Shown here piece after piece: positions 27,117-36,028 of a stretch of 36,028 nt of DNA. The notes under the pieces were generated by a model, which saw only the letters and a program-made list of their open reading frames with translations, made no database searches and had not been told where the DNA came from. The stretch covers positions 1 to 36,028 of the forward strand of contig CAIWRR010000229.1 of the NCBI GenBank assembly GCA_903915125.1. The letters run 5' to 3'. The stretch is from Candidatus Firestoneibacteriota bacterium. GTDB taxonomy: Bacteria > Oederibacteriota > D2-FULL-39-29 > CAIOVX01. The position numbers were made by a program, and so were the translations under genes. Position 1 is the stretch's first letter, and every line of letters begins with the position of its first letter.

Positions 27117-28286
27117 ATGCTTTTACCTGACAAGAGAGGATATTTCGGAGATTTCGGCGGCAGGTTTCTGCCTGAAACTCTCGTGCCTGCTTTAAGAGAA
27201 CTGGAGGCAGAGTATTCAAGGGCTAAAAAGGACCCTAAGTTCATCCGCGAGCTCGAGTTTTACCGCAAGAACTACATCGGCAGGGAAACTCCGCTCTATT
27301 TCGCAAAACGGCTGACCGAGTACCTCGGCGGCCCGAAGATATACTTAAAGAGAGAAGACCTTGCGCACACCGGCTCACACAAGATAAACAACGCCGTAGG
27401 GCAGGCCCTGTTGGCTCTTCGCATGGGGAAGAGACGCGTCATAGCAGAAACAGGGGCCGGTCAGCACGGAGTCGCAACCGCTACCGTCGCGGCTAAATTC
27501 GGACTTGAATGCGACGTTTTCATGGGAGAGGAAGACTGCGAGAGACAAGCGCTTAATGTTCACCGCATGAAACTGCTCGGCACCAGGGTAATTCCGGTTA
27601 GTTCCGGTTCCAGGACTCTGAAAGACGCGCTAAACGAGGCTTTCCGCGACTGGGTTGCCACTGTTTCGCATACATACTACATTTTTGGCACTGTCGCCGG
27701 TCCTCATCCTTACCCTATGATGGTTAGAGACTTCCAAAGCGTTATAGGGAATGAGGCCAGAAAACAGATGCTCTCAATGGAAGGCAGGCTTCCCAATTAC
27801 CTGATTGCCTGTGTCGGCGGCGGGAGCAATTCAATTGGGCTCTTCCACCGATTTTACAACGACAAGGAAGTCAGGATGATAGGCGTTGAGGCCGGCGGCA
27901 AAGGCATTAACTCAAAGTTACACTCTGCAACCCTAAGTTGCGGCAGGCCAGGCGTTTTGCATGGAGCTTATTCTTATATGCTCCAGGATAAAAACGGACA
28001 GGTTGTTCCAACGCATTCAATAGCTGCAGGACTGGACTATCCCGGTGTTGGACCAGAGCACAGCTTCTACAAAGCAACAGGGAGAGCTGAATACCATGCT
28101 GTAAACGATGCAGAAGCGCTAAGCGCGTATCACCTGCTTACACATATTGAGGGCATCATTCCTGCGCTTGAATCTTCGCACGCAATCGGATATGTGATAA
28201 AGCACCGGAAGCGCTTCAGGAAAGGCGAGATTTTGGTTCTGAACCTATCCGGAAGGGGGGATAAAGATGTCGGCAGGAACATCTAG
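27117..28286 (+). CDS. trpB: Tryptophan synthase beta chain
   Basis: [74 protein letters not shown]. Confidence 0.98.
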   Translation: MLLPDKRGYFGDFGGRFLPETLVPALRELEAEYSRAKKDPKFIRELEFYRKNYIGRETPLYFAKRLTEYLGGPKIYLKREDLAHTGSHKINNAVGQALLALRMGKRRVIAETGAGQHGVATATVAAKFGLECDVFMGEEDCERQALNVHRMKLLGTRVIPVSSGSRTLKDALNEAFRDWVATVSHTYYIFGTVAGPHPYPMMVRDFQSVIGNEARKQMLSMEGRLPNYLIACVGGGSNSIGLFHRFYNDKEVRMIGVEAGGKGINSKLHSATLSCGRPGVLHGAYSYMLQDKNGQVVPTHSIAAGLDYPGVGPEHSFYKATGRAEYHAVNDAEALSAYHLLTHIEGIIPALESSHAIGYVIKHRKRFRKGEILVLNLSGRGDKDVGRNI

Positions 28287-29127
28287 AAAGACCAACAAGA
28301 TAGACGAAGTTTTCTCTGTTATCAAAGGAAAACGCAAAAAAAACCTGATAGTCTATATAACTGCGGGGTATCCGGATATCCGTTCGACAGAGAAGCTTGT
28401 TCTGGAGATTGACAGGGCCGGGGCGGATATTATTGAGCTAGGAGTGCCATTTTCAGACCCGGTAGCCGATGGTCCGACAATTCAGGAATCCAGCCAGCAT
28501 GCGCTTGCGGCACATGTCACTCTTGCCGGAGTTTTTAAGCTCGCCTCTAGAGTGAGGACAAAGATTTCTGCGGCTCTAGTCCTTATGGGTTACTATAACA
28601 CAATTCTGCAGTACGGCTTGAATAAATTCGCCGAGGATTGCGCAAAAAACGGCATTGACGGCGTAATAGTTCCCGACCTGATTCCTGAAGAAGGAGGGAA
28701 ACTCCTTAAAGCGTCCGGAGCGCAGGGTATAAAAGTAATCTTCTTTCTTGCCCCGACAAGCGACGACTCCAGAATTAGGCTTGTCTCAAAGTTGAGTCAA
28801 GGCTTTATTTACTGTGTCACGGTCGCCGGAATAACCGGGGCAAGGTCCGCCCTGCCGGATCTAAATAAATATGTGAACCGGATACGCCGATTTACGGATA
28901 AGCCGCTCGCGCTCGGTTTCGGAATTTCTACTCCCGGCATGCTTGCAAAAGTACTAAAGCATGCAGACGCTGCTATAGTGGGAAGCGCGGTTATCAAAGT
29001 AATCAAGGCAAACATCAAAAAACAGAACCTGCCCGGGATTGTGGGGGCTTTCATTTCGCGGCTAAGAAGAGGAGTCCCCGGGGAAAGGAAAACAGAGAAA
29101 AATGGATACCATGCTCAAAAGAATTGA
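28267..29127 (+). CDS. trpA: Tryptophan synthase alpha chain
   Basis: [82 protein letters not shown]. Confidence 0.97.
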   Translation: MSAGTSRKTNKIDEVFSVIKGKRKKNLIVYITAGYPDIRSTEKLVLEIDRAGADIIELGVPFSDPVADGPTIQESSQHALAAHVTLAGVFKLASRVRTKISAALVLMGYYNTILQYGLNKFAEDCAKNGIDGVIVPDLIPEEGGKLLKASGAQGIKVIFFLAPTSDDSRIRLVSKLSQGFIYCVTVAGITGARSALPDLNKYVNRIRRFTDKPLALGFGISTPGMLAKVLKHADAAIVGSAVIKVIKANIKKQNLPGIVGAFISRLRRGVPGERKTEKNGYHAQKN

Positions 29128-30541
29128 AAATAGCTTCTTCGGAGAACCCGGGAAATATCTTGCAGCAATTTTCCTTGCGGTTCTTTTTCTTTTGGGGCTT
29201 TCCCACTGGATTTCATCTTTCCGTATGGGCAACATACCGATGTCGATAGCAGACTGGCCGAAAGAAAAGCAGTACTGCATGGTTCTTAAAGAAGCTATTA
29301 CAGAGAAGAAAATACCGTATTTTATTTCGGAACCTGTCCAGCAGACTGACATGTTCCTCGGCTTGCCGGAAACAATGGTTTCGCCGCAGATCGTTCTTCT
29401 TAAGTGGTTAACGCCCGGAGAGTTCGAGTGTTTTAACATGGCTCTCTTCTACACGCTCGGGTTTGCCGGCTGCCTGTTAATCCGCAGGAGGTTTCGCCTG
29501 AACCTGCTGGCATTTACCGCGCTTTTTTTGCTCTTCAACTTCAACGGCTACACAGTTTCCCGTATGGGCGTAGGACACACGCAATGGTTCTCCGTATTTC
29601 TCCTGCCCTGCTTTGTCCTGCTGGTATTTGACCTTGAAACAGGAAAAAATGGACTAAAGACAGCGTTACAACTTTCCCTGCTCTTTTTCTTCATGCTTCT
29701 TCAGGGAGGATTCCATGTTTACGTCTGGTGCGTATTCTTCCTGCTGGTTTACATGTTAACAGATTTCAAGAAGTGGAAGAATATTTTGCTGGCTCTCGGG
29801 ATTTCCGCGGCACTCTCGGCCTTCAGGTTACTGCCGGCTATCGTTGCCTTTGCCGGAAAGAACAACGCCGGCTCCAAGGGTTATCCGTCATTAATTACAC
29901 TGCTGTCAGCCATGATGATTCCCAGGGACGTCAACTTTCAACTTTATCAGGGGGCGTTCGGCTGGTTTGAATACAACCTTTTTACGGATATCACGGGATT
30001 TGCTTTTATCGCCTTGTTCTGCATCCTCCCGGGGATTCTTTGGGCGCGCGCAAAGAATACTGAAAGCGGACCGGCGCTTTCAAAAATAGCCCCAAAAGGC
30101 CTCTATCTAACTATGCTTGTTCTTCTTTTCTTCACCTTTGACAGATTTTACGGCGTTTTTTCCTTTGTGCCATTCTTTAATTCTCAATCTGCGGCGCTCC
30201 GAATGGTAATAATTCCGTTCGTCTTTGCGGTTGTGCTTGCAGCTTCACGGTTTAGCGACTTCACAAAAAGCGTAAAAAACGGGGCGGCAAAGGCGCTGTT
30301 TTCCGCCGGCGTCCTGCTCATGGCCGGCTCGCTAATTGAACACGCGGAACTTTGGAAGATAAAACGGCTGGAAACACTGATGCCTCCGAGCGCCCTGCTG
30401 AACCTTTCGCTATCAATCGTTGAGAGAGATGCCCCTGTTTACAAGACAGCCGTGCTGTCGGGATATTTAATATCCTTAGTTGCTTTACTTATCGTTGTTA
30501 TTCTGCTAATAATTCAAGGTACGAAAAAAACAAGAATATAA
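29102..30541 (+). CDS. Multi-TM membrane protein (GT-C/YfhO-like topology, function unknown)
   Basis: 479 aa, about a dozen hydrophobic segments, overlaps the trpA 3' end. Confidence 0.65.
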   Translation: MDTMLKRIENSFFGEPGKYLAAIFLAVLFLLGLSHWISSFRMGNIPMSIADWPKEKQYCMVLKEAITEKKIPYFISEPVQQTDMFLGLPETMVSPQIVLLKWLTPGEFECFNMALFYTLGFAGCLLIRRRFRLNLLAFTALFLLFNFNGYTVSRMGVGHTQWFSVFLLPCFVLLVFDLETGKNGLKTALQLSLLFFFMLLQGGFHVYVWCVFFLLVYMLTDFKKWKNILLALGISAALSAFRLLPAIVAFAGKNNAGSKGYPSLITLLSAMMIPRDVNFQLYQGAFGWFEYNLFTDITGFAFIALFCILPGILWARAKNTESGPALSKIAPKGLYLTMLVLLFFTFDRFYGVFSFVPFFNSQSAALRMVIIPFVFAVVLAASRFSDFTKSVKNGAAKALFSAGVLLMAGSLIEHAELWKIKRLETLMPPSALLNLSLSIVERDAPVYKTAVLSGYLISLVALLIVVILLIIQGTKKTRI

Positions 30542-30551
30542 CAGGGGAATA

Positions 30552-33500
30552 ATGCCGCACAGCCAGTTTGTCCACTTACATAACCATACCCAGTACAGCC
30601 TGCTTGACGGCGCATCTATACTGAAACCCATGCTCAAGTACACGGCCTCGCTCCGGCAGCCGGCAATGGCCATAACCGATCATGGCAATATGTTTGGAGC
30701 CGTGGAATTCTACGGGGCGGCAATGAAGGCGGGTATTAAGCCTATCATAGGTTGTGAAGTCTATGTGGCTCCCGGTTCCAGGTTCGACAAAGTTGCAAAC
30801 CCAAACACCGAGACCTCTTATCATCTCATTCTGCTCTGCAAGGATGAGACCGGCTACAAGAACCTCATAAAACTCGTAAGCGCGGGTTATCTAGAAGGGT
30901 TCTACTACAAACCCCGTATAGACAAGGAACTGCTTTTTAAACATTCACAGGGGCTGATATGCCTTTCCGCCTGCCTGAAAGGCGAGATTCCGATGGCAAT
31001 ACAAAAGGGCAAGATAGAAGAAGCTCGGCAGTTAATCGGGCAATACAGCGAAGTATTTGGCCCCGGGAATTTCTACCTTGAACTTCAGGACCACGACATT
31101 GAAGAACAGTTCCGGGTTAACGAAGAACTTGTAAAGGCCTCAAAGGATTTTCAACTGCCGGTTGTTGCCACGAACGACTGCCATTACATCAAGCGCGAGC
31201 ACGCGCAGCTGCAGGATATCCTGCTTTGCATCCAAACAGGCAAGACCGTGCAGGATGAAAACAGGATGAAATTCGCGAACGATCAGTTCTACATTAAATC
31301 TGAAGAGGATATGCTGGCGAAATTTTCCTATGTCCCGGAAGCGCTCAAGAATACGCTTGAGGTCGCGGAAAAATGCAATTTCGCTTTCCAGAAAGTGAAG
31401 GAACTTATCCTTCCCGATTTCACGATACCGAAAGAATACAAGAATCGCGAGGACTACTTCGCGCATCTAACCCTCGAAGGTTTGAAAACCCGCTTTGGAA
31501 ACAACCCCCCGAAAGGCCTGAAAGACAGGGTGGATTTTGAGATTTCCGTAATCAACAAAGAACGGTTCGCCGGTTACTTTCTGATAGTCTGGGATTATAT
31601 AAAATGGGCGAAAGGGCACGGAATCCGTGTCGGTCCGGGAAGGGGTTCCGTTTGCGGGTCGCTCGCCGCGTTTTGTCTCGGTATTACGGAAATAAATCCG
31701 ATGAAATACAACCTCTTCTTTGAGCGGTTTTTAAACAATGAACGCATAAGCCCGCCTGATATCGATGTGGATTTCCAGGACCGGGACCGCATGGTTCAGT
31801 ATGTGAAGGATAAATACGGCACAGAAAACGTGGGGCAAATCATTACATTCGGCACTCTTGTTTGCAAAAGCGCGATCCAAAACGTCGGCATGGCACTCGG
31901 AATGCCTTTTAGCGAGAGAAACAACATTGCTAAACTTGTTCCCGCGAAACTTCCCAACATTGAAGGGAGCGAGGAACAGGCGACCCTGATTGACACGGCA
32001 AAAGGAATCCGCGAGCTTAATGAAATGATGAAAGGAAACGAACTTGTGCGGCGGGTCGTAACCGTTGCTTCAGACATGGTCAATATGACCAAAAACACCT
32101 CCACGCACGCGGCCGGCGTAGTCATTGCGAAAGAGCCTTTGACCAATTATGTCCCGCTTTTTAAAGACCAGAAGAAAGGGACTATCTCAATCCAGTACGA
32201 AATGCATTCCATAGAACAGGTCGGCCTCGTAAAAATGGACTTCCTCGGGCTTGAGACGCTTAATGTTATCGACGATGCTGTAAAAAACATTAAACAGAAT
32301 TACGGAGTAGAGATAGATGTGGATTCAATACCGCTGGAGGATGGAAAGACCTTTGACCTGCTTGGCGAGGGTAAGACAGCCGGAGTTTTCCAGTTTGAAA
32401 GCAAAGGCATGCGCGACCTTATGCGTAAGGTAAAACCGAGAGATATAAGGGATATGATTGCATTAAACGCGCTCTACCGTCCAGGAGCCATGGATTTCAT
32501 TGATGACTTTATAAAACGGAAACACGGCATGATACCCGTTAAATATGATCATCCCGACTTTGAGCCCATCCTCAAAGAAACCTACGGCATAATTGTTTAT
32601 CAGGAACAGGTAATGCAGATTGCCCAGGTATTTGCCGGGTTCTCGCTGGGACAAGCCGACTATCTTAGAAAAGCGATGGGAAAAAAGAATCTTGATGTAA
32701 TGGAAGAGCAGCGCGCCAAATTCCTTGAGGGAGCCAAGAAGAAAAACATCAAACAAGACCTTGCGAACAAAGTATTTGACCTGATCGCGAAATTCGCGGG
32801 TTACGGATTCAATAAAGCGCACGCCGCAGCCTATTCGGTGCTCGCATTCCACACTGCCTACCTTAAGGCGCACTACCCGCTTGAATTCTACGCAGCCTTG
32901 CTGTCATCGGAGATAGGACACACCGACAAGAACGACAACAAAATACCTGGATATGTAGACGAGTGCCGGAAAGCCGGCATAGTACTTGCCGCCCCGGACA
33001 TTAACCGCTGCCATGAAAAATTTACAACTTCTGGCAAGAACGAAATTTGCTTCGCGCTATCGGCCGTCAAGAATGTGGGTTCTCTCGCTGCGGACAATAT
33101 CGTAAAGGAAAGAGAAAAGAACGGCGAGTATAAATCGCTCGCGGATTTCTGCGCCAGAGTCGATCTGCGCCTCATTAACAAAAGAGTTATAGAAAGCCTC
33201 ATAAAATGCGGGGGGTTCGACAATTTCAAAGAGAAACGGCTTCAATTAATGACGCTGCTCGAATCCACCTTAACCCAGGCGGTAAAACTGCAGGAGGACA
33301 AATCCAGCGGGCAGGACATGCTTTTCGGTTCCGAAGTCATGGCGGAGGCTGCGAGGCCTGTTTCAAAGGAAGAATACCCCGAGGACAAGCTGCTCTCATT
33401 TGAAAAAGACCTTCTAGGAATGTATCTTTCCGGGCACCCGCTCGTCAAATTTGAGGATTCATTAAAACATTTCTCCAACGCTTCCACAAACACGCTGAAG

Positions 33501-34082
33501 AACTTTGAGGACGCAGCGACAGTGACTATCGGCGGGATTATCCAGAAAGTTGATAAAAAAATTACCAAGACCAAGAACCAGGAGATGGCAATACTTACGC
33601 TTGAAGACCTTTTCGGCACTGTTGAAATAGTAGTCTGGCCAAGGCTTTACGAGAAGATCAGGGAAAAACTCGTTGAAGAAAATATGGTCCTAATCAAAGG
33701 CAAGGTTGATTTTGAGGAAAGGATGGGAGGAAAGCAGGAAGAAACCGATCAGCCCGCGGAAGACGACAAGAGTTCTCTCAACGCCAAAGTTCTTGCTGAC
33801 GATATTATGCTGCTTGAAGAAGCTGAACAGCGTTTGAGCAAAAAAATGCATATTAAACTTATGCAAATAGGACTTGAAGAGCAGCTGCTGGAACAACTGA
33901 AATATCTTCTGACTAAGCACAACGGCAACGGCGGCTCGTGCCTGGTCTTTCTGCATTTCGTCGATCAGTACGAAAAAGAACTTTCCATCGTGGAAACTCC
34001 GATGAGAGTCAGGCCGACAAGACAGCTAATGGCCGAAATAGAGAAATTGGTCGGGGAAGAGACGGTGTGGCTATCAGCTTAA
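30552..34082 (+). CDS. dnaE: DNA polymerase III subunit alpha
   Basis: PHP FVHLHNHTQYSLLDGASI; GPGRGSVCGSLAAFCLGITEINPMKYNLFFERFLNNERISPPDIDVDF; YGFNKAHAAAYSVLAFHTAYLKAHYPLEFYAALLSSE; C-terminal OB segment. Confidence 0.98.
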   Translation: MPHSQFVHLHNHTQYSLLDGASILKPMLKYTASLRQPAMAITDHGNMFGAVEFYGAAMKAGIKPIIGCEVYVAPGSRFDKVANPNTETSYHLILLCKDETGYKNLIKLVSAGYLEGFYYKPRIDKELLFKHSQGLICLSACLKGEIPMAIQKGKIEEARQLIGQYSEVFGPGNFYLELQDHDIEEQFRVNEELVKASKDFQLPVVATNDCHYIKREHAQLQDILLCIQTGKTVQDENRMKFANDQFYIKSEEDMLAKFSYVPEALKNTLEVAEKCNFAFQKVKELILPDFTIPKEYKNREDYFAHLTLEGLKTRFGNNPPKGLKDRVDFEISVINKERFAGYFLIVWDYIKWAKGHGIRVGPGRGSVCGSLAAFCLGITEINPMKYNLFFERFLNNERISPPDIDVDFQDRDRMVQYVKDKYGTENVGQIITFGTLVCKSAIQNVGMALGMPFSERNNIAKLVPAKLPNIEGSEEQATLIDTAKGIRELNEMMKGNELVRRVVTVASDMVNMTKNTSTHAAGVVIAKEPLTNYVPLFKDQKKGTISIQYEMHSIEQVGLVKMDFLGLETLNVIDDAVKNIKQNYGVEIDVDSIPLEDGKTFDLLGEGKTAGVFQFESKGMRDLMRKVKPRDIRDMIALNALYRPGAMDFIDDFIKRKHGMIPVKYDHPDFEPILKETYGIIVYQEQVMQIAQVFAGFSLGQADYLRKAMGKKNLDVMEEQRAKFLEGAKKKNIKQDLANKVFDLIAKFAGYGFNKAHAAAYSVLAFHTAYLKAHYPLEFYAALLSSEIGHTDKNDNKIPGYVDECRKAGIVLAAPDINRCHEKFTTSGKNEICFALSAVKNVGSLAADNIVKEREKNGEYKSLADFCARVDLRLINKRVIESLIKCGGFDNFKEKRLQLMTLLESTLTQAVKLQEDKSSGQDMLFGSEVMAEAARPVSKEEYPEDKLLSFEKDLLGMYLSGHPLVKFEDSLKHFSNASTNTLKNFEDAATVTIGGIIQKVDKKITKTKNQEMAILTLEDLFGTVEIVVWPRLYEKIREKLVEENMVLIKGKVDFEERMGGKQEETDQPAEDDKSSLNAKVLADDIMLLEEAEQRLSKKMHIKLMQIGLEEQLLEQLKYLLTKHNGNGGSCLVFLHFVDQYEKELSIVETPMRVRPTRQLMAEIEKLVGEETVWLSA

Positions 34083-34086
34083 ATGC

Positions 34087-34120
34087 GATTGAAAATTGCT
34101 AATTACTGATTGCTAATTTC
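34087..34120 (+). repeat. Short AT-rich direct repeat (ATTGCTAATT x2, 14-bp offset) in the dnaE-GNAT spacer
   Basis: ATTGCTAATT at 34095-34104 and 34109-34118. Confidence 0.7.
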
Positions 34121-34134
34121 AAAAGGAGCCTTAA

Positions 34135-34587
34135 ATGATAACAAAAGCGAGGCTGGCGGACGCGAAGGAGATTCAGAAGCTAATCAACGCTTACGCGAAG
34201 AAGGACCTGATGCTGCCAAAGTCAATCGTGGACATTTATGAAAGACTCCGCGACTTCTACGTTTACAGGCACAAGGACAAAATCATCGGCGTGTGCGCTT
34301 TGAGTATCTCCTGGGGAGACTTGGCTGAAATTCGCTCACTTGCCGTGGAAAAGCGGCATTCAGGGAGGGGCATCGGCAAAGAACTTGTTGAGGCGTGCCT
34401 TGCCGAAGCAAACGAACTTGGCGTAAAAAAAGTCTTCACGCTAACCTACATTCCTAAATTCTTCCGCAAGTTCGGATTCAAAATAGTCAAGCGCGACTCA
34501 CTTCCCCACAAAGTCTGGACTGAATGTGTTAATTGCCCCAAATTCCCTGACTGCGGCGAAGTTCCGCTTGCAAAAGTCATTAGTTAA
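34135..34587 (+). CDS. GNAT N-acetyltransferase, short NAGS (ArgA)-like
   Basis: ITKARLADAKEIQKLINAYA; EIRSLAVEKRHSGRGIGKELVEACLAEANELGVKKVFTLTYIPKFFRKFGF; C-terminal VWTECVNCPKFPDCGEVPLAKVI. Confidence 0.85.
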   Translation: MITKARLADAKEIQKLINAYAKKDLMLPKSIVDIYERLRDFYVYRHKDKIIGVCALSISWGDLAEIRSLAVEKRHSGRGIGKELVEACLAEANELGVKKVFTLTYIPKFFRKFGFKIVKRDSLPHKVWTECVNCPKFPDCGEVPLAKVIS

Positions 34588-34589
34588 TT

Positions 34590-34630
34590 TTTTTTCGAAT
34601 TTCAGATTTCTAATTTCGAATTTGATTTTT
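34590..34630 (+). repeat. AT-rich degenerate repeat tract around TTTCGAATTT in the GNAT-purD spacer
   Basis: TTTTTCGAATTTCAGATTTCTAATTTCGAATTTGATTTTT; TTTCGAATT occurs twice, with related ATTTC words between. Confidence 0.65.
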
Positions 34631-34645
34631 AATACCGGAGGCCCA

Positions 34646-35917
34646 ATGAACGTTCTTGTAGTAGGCAGCGGAGGCCGCGAGCATGCACTCTGCTGGAAAC
34701 TGGCGCAAAGCAAGAAACTGCAGAATTTGTACTGCGCTCCCGGAAATCCCGGAATAGGTTCTCTTGCTAAATGCGTAGACATCCGCATTGATAACATTCC
34801 CGGGCTGATTGATTTTGCCTTGAACAATGATATCGGCCTTACGGTTATAGGGCCGGAGATTCCGCTTTCCATGGGAATTGTAGACGAGTTCGAAAAAGCG
34901 GGACTGAAAGTATTCGGACCTTCACGCGAGGCCGCGCTCCTTGAATCAAGCAAAGCCTTTGCCAAAGAATTTATGAGAAGATACGGCATACCTACTGCCG
35001 CTTACGAAATATTTTATGATAAAAATGAAGCGCTTTCGTACCTTATGGACAAAAAATTCCCCGTGGTCATCAAGGCCGACGGCCTTGCCGCCGGAAAGGG
35101 AGTAATTATCCCGAAAAATTATGATGAAGCTAAAGCATGCCTTGAAGAGATCATGGTAAGCAAGGTGTTCGGCAATGCCGGCAATAAAGTGGTCATCGAG
35201 GAATTTCTGGAGGGGGAAGAAGCTTCTTACCTGGTATTCGTTGACGGCGCGAACATAATCCCTATGGCATCAGCTCAGGACCATAAGCGCGTATTTGATA
35301 ATGATCTGGGGCCGAATACAGGCGGGATGGGAGCATACTCCCCTGCCCCCGTGTTGAATAAAGCGCTCGAAAATGATACAATTAATAACATAATTCTGCC
35401 TGTTGTTGCCGGAATGGCCCAACTAGGCAAGAAATTTAAGGGCGTTTTGTATGCCGGTCTTATGATTTCTTCAGACGGCCCTAAAGTTGTCGAATTTAAC
35501 TGCAGGTTCGGAGATCCTGAGACTCAGGTCATTCTTCCAAGACTTAAGTCAGACCTGCTTGATATACTTATTGCCTGCGCAGACGGTAAAGTTGATACCA
35601 TCACGGCTGTTTGGGATGCCAGGCCTGCTGCTTGTGTTGTAATGGCCTCCGGCGGATACCCCGGGAAATACGCAAACGGTAAAGAAATAAAAGGTCTCGA
35701 GGAAGCCGTTTCCCAAAAAGAAACCATGGTGTTCCACGCGGGAACAGCTGAAAAGAACGGAGCAGTCGTTACAAACGGGGGCAGAGTGCTTGGCGTAACA
35801 GCCCTGGGAGACAATATGCGTTCGGCTGTTGACAATGCGTACGGCGCGGTCTCAAAGATATCTTTTGATGGGGCGCATTACAGGAAGGATATAGCTAAAA
35901 GGGCGTTTAACAGATAA
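34646..35917 (+). CDS. purD: Phosphoribosylamine-glycine ligase
   Basis: MNVLVVGSGGREHALCWKLAQSKK; YCAPGNPGIGSLA; VIKADGLAAGKGVII; EEFLEGEEASYLVFVDG; AQDHKRVFDNDLGPNTGGMGAYSPAP; FNCRFGDPETQVILPRLKSDL. SD CGGAGG; the ORF start at 34526 lies in the repeat spacer. Confidence 0.98.
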   Translation: MNVLVVGSGGREHALCWKLAQSKKLQNLYCAPGNPGIGSLAKCVDIRIDNIPGLIDFALNNDIGLTVIGPEIPLSMGIVDEFEKAGLKVFGPSREAALLESSKAFAKEFMRRYGIPTAAYEIFYDKNEALSYLMDKKFPVVIKADGLAAGKGVIIPKNYDEAKACLEEIMVSKVFGNAGNKVVIEEFLEGEEASYLVFVDGANIIPMASAQDHKRVFDNDLGPNTGGMGAYSPAPVLNKALENDTINNIILPVVAGMAQLGKKFKGVLYAGLMISSDGPKVVEFNCRFGDPETQVILPRLKSDLLDILIACADGKVDTITAVWDARPAACVVMASGGYPGKYANGKEIKGLEEAVSQKETMVFHAGTAEKNGAVVTNGGRVLGVTALGDNMRSAVDNAYGAVSKISFDGAHYRKDIAKRAFNR

Positions 35918-35922
35918 ATATC

Positions 35923-36028
35923 CGTTTATAACGTGCGAACGTTCATAACGTTTGTAACGTAAGGAATCAGCTCCTAAAATATTTTCGTTATAAACCTTAT
36001 AAACGTTAAGAACATTAAGAACGAAAAA
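35923..36028 (+). repeat. Degenerate ~9-bp periodic tract built on CGTTNATAA/AACGTT words; runs to the window edge
   Basis: CGTTTATAA CGTGCGAA CGTTCATAA CGTTTGTAA CGTAAGG ... CGTTATAAAC CTTATAAA CGTTAAGAA CATTAAGAA CG. Confidence 0.75.

Noticed and set aside
34498-34989. Minus-strand ORF containing FEIRNLKFEKK-like text and the + strand ORF extension NFFSNFRFLISNLIFN before PurD
   Set aside because: This is translation of the AT-rich spacer repeat; PurD has a clear SD and ATG at 34646.
35923-36028. CRISPR array at the right edge
   Set aside because: Period ~9 bp with no unique spacers of constant length.

Overview
This 36 kb window is gene-dense bacterial chromosome from an uncultivated-looking lineage that I cannot place taxonomically. 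Almost everything is on the + strand. The left part carries the C-terminus of a DUF1998-type helicase fused to a DnaQ/RNase H-like nuclease, an MFS transporter, cinA, a TPR-transpeptidase PBP (-), an HU gene, and TPR protein / LolB-like lipoprotein / ispE. A GT87-like membrane protein (-) follows. The core is a long co-directional run: rho-rpmE-prfA-prmC-murA-hisD-hisB-hisH-hisA-hisF-hisI-trpE-trpG-trpD-trpC-[TIM-barrel isomerase]-[anchored thermonuclease]-[anchored OB protein]-trpF-trpB-trpA-[membrane protein]-dnaE-[GNAT]-purD. No tRNA, rRNA, CRISPR array, transposase or phage gene was seen. The most notable observations are: (1) a recurrent TGNTAWAAT-N5-ATG architecture without Shine-Dalgarno, suggesting leaderless mRNAs at operon-internal or operon-leading starts (cinA, hisD, trpF, with related cases at the GT87-like gene and the thermonuclease ORF); (2) a consensus-like promoter plus a strong intrinsic-terminator hairpin lying inside the 5' end of the thermonuclease ORF in the trp cluster, which is either a ~75-nt small RNA or a translation-coupled attenuator; (3) a single-polypeptide fusion resembling the MrfA (YprA) and MrfB (YprB) repair proteins; (4) a transpeptidase with TPRs where the class B PBP pedestal normally is; (5) a his cluster with no hisG, hisC or hisE; (6) degenerate short-period 'stutter' repeats of different sequence in four spacers.
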